Source: Helicobacteraceae bacterium
GTDB taxonomy: Bacteria; Campylobacterota; Campylobacteria; Campylobacterales; Sulfurimonadaceae
Assembly (NCBI GenBank): GCA_947497635.1
Contig: CANMHZ010000002.1
Span: 1-24,108 of the forward strand
Reading direction: 5' to 3'
Length of the DNA stretch: 24,108 nt
Positions 20,144 through 24,108 of this stretch are shown here, one piece after another. The position numbers and the translations under genes were made by a program. The stretch's first letter is position 1. Each line of letters opens with the position of its first letter. The notes below the pieces were generated by a model. That model was not told the origin of the DNA and searched no databases. It saw only the letters and a program-made list of their open reading frames with translations.

Positions 20144-21516
20144 AACAACGCCTCAATGCGAACCAACGTCTCCTCCACCCCAATAATCGCCATAACGCTA
20201 TCTAATCCAGGACCTGAGAGTTTCCCCATTAGGGCAATACGCAACGGCTGCCCGATTTTACCGAATCCGATTTCAAGCTCTGCCACAACCGCTTCCATAA
20301 CATGGTGATAGTCACTTGGCAAATGGAGTTCTGACGTATTTTTCAATGCTGTAGCAAAGGCTTCTAAAATTCCTTTGCTCTCTTCTTTGTACCCTTTTTT
20401 AAGTGCCCCTTCATCATATTCGGCAGGACACGCCAAAATTTCAGTAATAAGTGTTGCCATTTCCAGAAGGGTTTTAGCTCTCTCTTTGACGGCATCGAGG
20501 AGAATCTCTTTTTTATCGTGACTCATAAGCATTACCCCATGAAATTCGAGAAATTCACACAGTTTCTCATTGGGGGTATTTTTGATCGTATGCGCATTGA
20601 GCCAATCAAGCTTGTCGGTGTTATAGACCGATGCCGAACGGTTGATGTCGCTTGGATCGAAAAGCTCCAACATCTCTTCCATAGAGAAAATTTCTTGATC
20701 GCCGTGACTCCAGCCCAAACGGACGAGAAAATTCAACAACGCTTCGGGAGTGTACCCCATCGTTTTGTACATCATGACATCGGTTGCCCCATCACGCTTG
20801 GAGAGCTTTTTTCCTTCGCTATTGTGAATCATTGGAACGTGAAAAAACTTCGGCAATGGGAATCCAAGGGCTTCATAAACGACGATTTGTTTCGGCGTGT
20901 TACTGAGGTGATCGTCACCGCGAATCACATCGGTTACCCCCATAAGCGCATCATCGACCGCAACGACGAAATTATACGTAGGAGTACCATCAGCGCGTGC
21001 AATGATGAAATCATCCAAGCTATCCGCTACATTGAAAACAACATCCCCTTTGACCCCATCGTGTACCGTAACAGAACCCTCCAATGGTGCTTTGATACGA
21101 ATAACAGCTTCACAACCCTCAGGAGCTTCCCCCGTAAAATTGCGGTAACGGTTATCATATTTCGCTCTCTCTTTACGCTGTGTTTGCTCTTCACGAAGTG
21201 CTTCAAGCTCTTCTTTGGACATATAACACTTATACGCCTTCCCCTCATCGAGGAGCTTTTGCGCGTACTCTTGATAAATACTCAAACGGCTAGATTGATA
21301 TTCAATCACACCGTCATGCTCCAAACCAACCCATTTAAACGCTTCCACAATCGCCAATGCGGCGGCTTCATCATTACGACTAAAATCGGTATCTTCAATA
21401 CGAAGAATGAATTTTCCGCCGTTACGACGCGCCCAAAGGTAACTCAGAAGTGCGGTACGTAAACCGCCAATGTGCAAATATCCCGTTGGACTCGGAGCGA
21501 AACGTGTTACTATCAT
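20134..21516 (-). CDS. gltX: Glutamate--tRNA ligase
   Basis: A 460-residue class I aminoacyl-tRNA synthetase. The HIGH-type motif is LHIGG at residues 14-18, in SPTGYLHIGGLRTALLSYLW, and KLSKR is at 237-241. RIEDTD, the conserved catalytic-domain segment, lies near residue 39. It charges tRNA-Glu; Campylobacterota often carry two GltX copies, one specialised for misacylating tRNA-Gln ahead of the amidotransferase, and which one this is cannot be settled here. It is divergent from the SurA-like gene, as I recall for C. jejuni Cj1288c/Cj1289. AGGA precedes the ATG. A large open frame on the opposite strand is a shadow. Confidence 0.98.
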   Translation of the reverse strand: MIVTRFAPSPTGYLHIGGLRTALLSYLWARRNGGKFILRIEDTDFSRNDEAAALAIVEAFKWVGLEHDGVIEYQSSRLSIYQEYAQKLLDEGKAYKCYMSKEELEALREEQTQRKERAKYDNRYRNFTGEAPEGCEAVIRIKAPLEGSVTVHDGVKGDVVFNVADSLDDFIIARADGTPTYNFVVAVDDALMGVTDVIRGDDHLSNTPKQIVVYEALGFPLPKFFHVPMIHNSEGKKLSKRDGATDVMMYKTMGYTPEALLNFLVRLGWSHGDQEIFSMEEMLELFDPSDINRSASVYNTDKLDWLNAHTIKNTPNEKLCEFLEFHGVMLMSHDKKEILLDAVKERAKTLLEMATLITEILACPAEYDEGALKKGYKEESKGILEAFATALKNTSELHLPSDYHHVMEAVVAELEIGFGKIGQPLRIALMGKLSGPGLDSVMAIIGVEETLVRIEALLNH

Positions 21517-21599
21517 AGATAATCCTTTTTTGATTCCCTAATTTTAGTTGAGGCTAGGTTAAAAGCGGGTAAAATAGGCGATTATCACAAGGAGCTTTA

Positions 21600-22436
21600 A
21601 TGCGTTCACTGCTACTGGCATCACTACTACTCACCTCACTTTGGAGTGCACCTATTGGTGGTGTCTCCGTGTTGGTAAAAGATAGCCCTATCACGCTGTA
21701 TGAAGTACAACAAGAGATGAAGCAAAGCGGTACACCTGCCGAGCAAAGTATCGATACCCTTATTCGCAAAAAACTAGAACAATTGGAAGCGACGGAGAAA
21801 AAGATTAGCGTTAGCTCCGCCGAGGTTCAAGAAGAGATGGAGCGGATGGCGAAACAAAATAATCTCACTTTGGAAAAATTTTTGGATGCGATGCAAACTA
21901 CACGAGGAATTAGCCAAAGCGATCTAACGGCTAAAGTACAAGAGAGTGTTCGAAGCCAAAAACTTTACAGTGCTATCGCTTTTTCCAAAATGGCTCAGCC
22001 GACAGCATCTGAAGAGGCTGAGTATTATCAACTACATCTCGATGAGTTTTCACGCCCTGATAAATATGATGTTACCACCTACTTCTCAACGTCACACGAA
22101 GCGTTACAAGCGAAAATTGATGATCCTATGCGCAATATTGAAAGTGTTAATGCCAAAGATGAAAAAATTTCCGGAGCATCTATCAATCCTCAACTAGCGC
22201 AAATTCTCAATAAAATTGAGGTCGGAAAGTTTGGTCCGATACTGCCTAATGGGAAAGAGAATTTTATGAGTTTTTATATGAAAGACAAGCCAAATCTTAT
22301 TACCGAAAACCTCGATACCGTTCGACCCCAAATATCAAATGCGATTATGGGTGAAAAACGAAATCAAGTCTTGAACGATTATTTTACAAGGTTACGCCTG
22401 AGTGCCGATATTAAAACGCTACGCTTACCTGAATAA
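21600..22436 (+). CDS. Periplasmic SurA-like chaperone/peptidyl-prolyl isomerase
   Basis: A 278-residue exported protein with signal peptide MRSLLLASLLLTSLWSAPIG. The SurA_N-like chaperone region follows (VLVKDSPITLYEVQQEMKQS, IDTLIRKKLEQLEATEKKIS, VQEEMERMAKQNNLTLEKFL). A short parvulin-like domain spans about residues 155-245 (KYDVTTYFSTS, then KIEVGKFGPILPNGKENFMS), and a C-terminal helix returns to the chaperone module. The layout is that of Cj1289 of C. jejuni, a SurA-like outer-membrane-protein chaperone. AAGGAG lies before the ATG. The parvulin part looks reduced, so isomerase activity is uncertain. Confidence 0.88.
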   Translation: MRSLLLASLLLTSLWSAPIGGVSVLVKDSPITLYEVQQEMKQSGTPAEQSIDTLIRKKLEQLEATEKKISVSSAEVQEEMERMAKQNNLTLEKFLDAMQTTRGISQSDLTAKVQESVRSQKLYSAIAFSKMAQPTASEEAEYYQLHLDEFSRPDKYDVTTYFSTSHEALQAKIDDPMRNIESVNAKDEKISGASINPQLAQILNKIEVGKFGPILPNGKENFMSFYMKDKPNLITENLDTVRPQISNAIMGEKRNQVLNDYFTRLRLSADIKTLRLPE

Positions 22437-22452
22437 ACCCCTGATAGAGTCC

Positions 22453-24108
22453 TTACGGCTCCATCATATCATTCAAGATATCGAATAGTTCAGAACTCGC
22501 TTTTTCTGCCGCTTCGAAACAATCGGTAATCGCTTTTGTGTTGCGAAGCTGATCCTCTTTTAGTAATGCCATCGCTTTATTCACTTGTGCGTGCACTTGT
22601 TTATGCGGTTCTAATAGTTTGCCGTATGCTGCTGTTGCTGAGAACTCTGCTCGACCATCTCCATTTTCATACCAATGCCCCAAGGTACATCCATGATGAT
22701 CACTAAACTCTTGAGACACTTTCCCCTCAAATCCTGCCGCATACGCATTACTTTTGAAAATCATATGATCGATTTTTGCCATATTGGCAAATATTTCATG
22801 ACTAATTGATTGATTATCTTTTTTAATCTTCTCAACATTATCAATCAATGTTGCCATAACTCCTTTAAATTGATCCAATTTCTGAACCGAATCGGTCGCA
22901 TATTCTTCTACTCTCTCACTATTTTCTAGCATCCCTATCGAGTTTTGTTTTAATATACTAATATTGGCTTCCACTTCACTTGTTGCTTTTTGCGTTCGCT
23001 CCGCAAGCTTTCGAACCTCATCCGCTACAACAGCAAATCCACGTCCGTGTTCACCCGCCCGCGCTGCTTCAATGGCAGCATTAAGTGCTAGCAAATTGGT
23101 TTGATCCGATATATCTTTAATCAAGGTGATAACATTGGCGATTTCGCTCACATTATGATTAAGCTGCTGTGAATTTGTTCTCGAATCATTAATCATTTCA
23201 TTAATATTCACCATACTACTCATAATTCCATCAGTTTGACGACTCACATCATCCACCACTGTTCCCGTATGCTGATTCAAGCTATTCACTTCATGCAAAT
23301 TTCTAATGTTCTGATCCATTGATTCGCGCAAACTTCCCGAATTTGAAATAGAGCCTTTAATCATTTGACGAGCTAGGGTCAACGACATCTCACTTTTCTT
23401 CATCTGAATGTCTGACTCCACTTTTGCCTCTATTGCTTCATGCGTTCGATGTTCTTCTGCTTGTGCTATTTTTTGTACTTTCTCAATAAAAATATTGAAA
23501 CTTTTTGCGGCTTTGCCAATCTCATCATCCGAAGTAACACGAAGGCGTTTTGTAAGATCAGCATCTCCACTTGCCAATTCTTGCGCAATATCATCCAAAT
23601 TCTGAATGGGTTGAATCACGGCGCGACGAATGGTGATAATTAATGTCACTAATATGATGATATCAAACACCAACATAATTATAAGTTGCCGTAAAAGAGA
23701 GTCTTTGGATTGATCCACAATCGCTTCTACCGCTTCCAATTTTTTCCCTGAAAAAGCATATCCAACCGACTCTCCCGAATAATCTTTAATCGGTATAGCG
23801 GAAACATAATACTCTTTTGTGGTAAATTGACCCTCTTTCGGATCAAAGTCAGTTGCACTAAGTTCTTGTAAAAACTCTTTATCTACGGCATCTTCTTTTA
23901 CCGCCAGAGTATATCCCTTGCCTACTTTTGGAGCATTCTCAAGTTCTTTGGCTGCTCCCAAATACTTATTATCCAGAACAATAACCAATTCTGAACCGAA
24001 ATTCTTCCGTATATCTTTGATGACTGAATTAAGCCCCTGCATAAATTCGACCGATCCAACATACTCACCATTCGAGATCACAGGAGCAATACCGCGTAAT
24101 TCCAAACC
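22453..24108 (-). CDS. Methyl-accepting chemotaxis protein with C-terminal CZB domain, 5' end outside window
   Basis: The frame is open to the window edge (GGT precedes the TTG at 24105), so the N-terminus and first membrane span are missing. The visible part is the C-terminal portion of a periplasmic Cache-like sensor (GIAPVISNGEYVGSVEFMQG, IPIKDYSGESVGYAFSG), a membrane span (QLIIMLVFDIIILVTLIITI), a HAMP domain (QPIQNLDDIAQELASGDADL) and the signalling domain with the tip DQTNLLALNAAIEAARAGEH. A CZB zinc-binding domain closes it (HMIFKSNAYAAGF, HHGCTLGHWYENG, HKQVHAQV), with His/His/Cys/His ligands. CZB chemoreceptors sense zinc or HOCl and related oxidants. No CheR-tethering pentapeptide is present. 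Confidence 0.95.
   Translation of the reverse strand, partial: GLELRGIAPVISNGEYVGSVEFMQGLNSVIKDIRKNFGSELVIVLDNKYLGAAKELENAPKVGKGYTLAVKEDAVDKEFLQELSATDFDPKEGQFTTKEYYVSAIPIKDYSGESVGYAFSGKKLEAVEAIVDQSKDSLLRQLIIMLVFDIIILVTLIITIRRAVIQPIQNLDDIAQELASGDADLTKRLRVTSDDEIGKAAKSFNIFIEKVQKIAQAEEHRTHEAIEAKVESDIQMKKSEMSLTLARQMIKGSISNSGSLRESMDQNIRNLHEVNSLNQHTGTVVDDVSRQTDGIMSSMVNINEMINDSRTNSQQLNHNVSEIANVITLIKDISDQTNLLALNAAIEAARAGEHGRGFAVVADEVRKLAERTQKATSEVEANISILKQNSIGMLENSERVEEYATDSVQKLDQFKGVMATLIDNVEKIKKDNQSISHEIFANMAKIDHMIFKSNAYAAGFEGKVSQEFSDHHGCTLGHWYENGDGRAEFSATAAYGKLLEPHKQVHAQVNKAMALLKEDQLRNTKAITDCFEAAEKASSELFDILNDMMEP

Noticed and set aside
20518..21462. 314-codon open frame on the plus strand opposite gltX
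   Set aside because: It is fully antisense to a well-conserved synthetase gene, has a low-complexity basic/aromatic composition unlike a real protein, and no ribosome site. It is a shadow of gltX codon usage.
1..24108. tRNA, rRNA, CRISPR or transposase genes
   Set aside because: No cloverleaf-like segment, regularly spaced repeats or transposase-like frame was seen on either strand by reading; a dedicated scan was not possible.

Overview
The window reads as chromosomal DNA of a chemolithotrophic member of the Campylobacterota (Epsilonproteobacteria), probably close to Sulfuricurvum or Sulfurimonas. This is inferred from gene content: a ccoNOQP operon followed by a DUF4006 gene and a FixH-like gene, a DUF507-carA pair, MotE-like and FliJ-like flagellar genes, an mqnA-type futalosine-pathway menaquinone gene, and a gltX divergent from a SurA-like chaperone gene. 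As I recall, that last pair is also adjacent in Campylobacter jejuni (Cj1288c/Cj1289). No rRNA, tRNA, CRISPR array or insertion sequence was seen.

Layout. (1) Positions 3-761 hold the 3' part of a metallo-beta-lactamase-fold hydrolase on the plus strand. (2) Positions 5884-722, minus strand, are a tightly packed six-gene operon in which every junction overlaps. It encodes an exported thioredoxin-fold-like protein, a MacB/LolCDE-type ABC permease and ATPase, a divergent heme-copper-oxidase subunit I homologue, a second polytopic membrane protein, and a periplasmic YceI protein. (3) Positions 10932-6066, minus strand, are the cbb3 oxidase operon ccoN-O-Q-P, then DUF4006, an unlisted 29-residue membrane peptide, a TPM-like anchored protein and a FixH-like protein. 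(4) Positions 12886-11208 hold DUF507 and carA. (5) Positions 13907-12958 hold fliJ-like and motE-like flagellar genes. (6) Positions 15859-13994 hold moaD-moaE-moeA for molybdopterin cofactor synthesis, divergent from mqnA at 15958.

(7) Positions 16645-20133 are an A+T-rich accessory interval between the core genes mqnA and gltX. It contains three DUF2442 genes, one intact and one fragmentary DUF4160 gene, a divergent pair formed by an XRE regulator and a glycine-zipper membrane-protein operon with an operator-like palindrome, and a toxin-first PIN/antitoxin pair. The PIN/antitoxin pair lies between two copies of a 27-bp direct repeat; one copy covers the 3' end of gltX. (8) Core genes resume with gltX, a SurA-like chaperone gene and a 5'-truncated chemoreceptor gene with a C-terminal zinc-binding CZB domain.

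The most interesting parts are the six-gene operon with the oxidase-like protein, which lacks the helix VII Tyr and the His-His pair of the canonical CcoN in the same window, and the accessory island. The island's PIN toxin gene appears to be transcribed without a leader from a consensus promoter embedded in a palindrome, while its antitoxin has a strong Shine-Dalgarno sequence. These are readings of the sequence; no database search was run.
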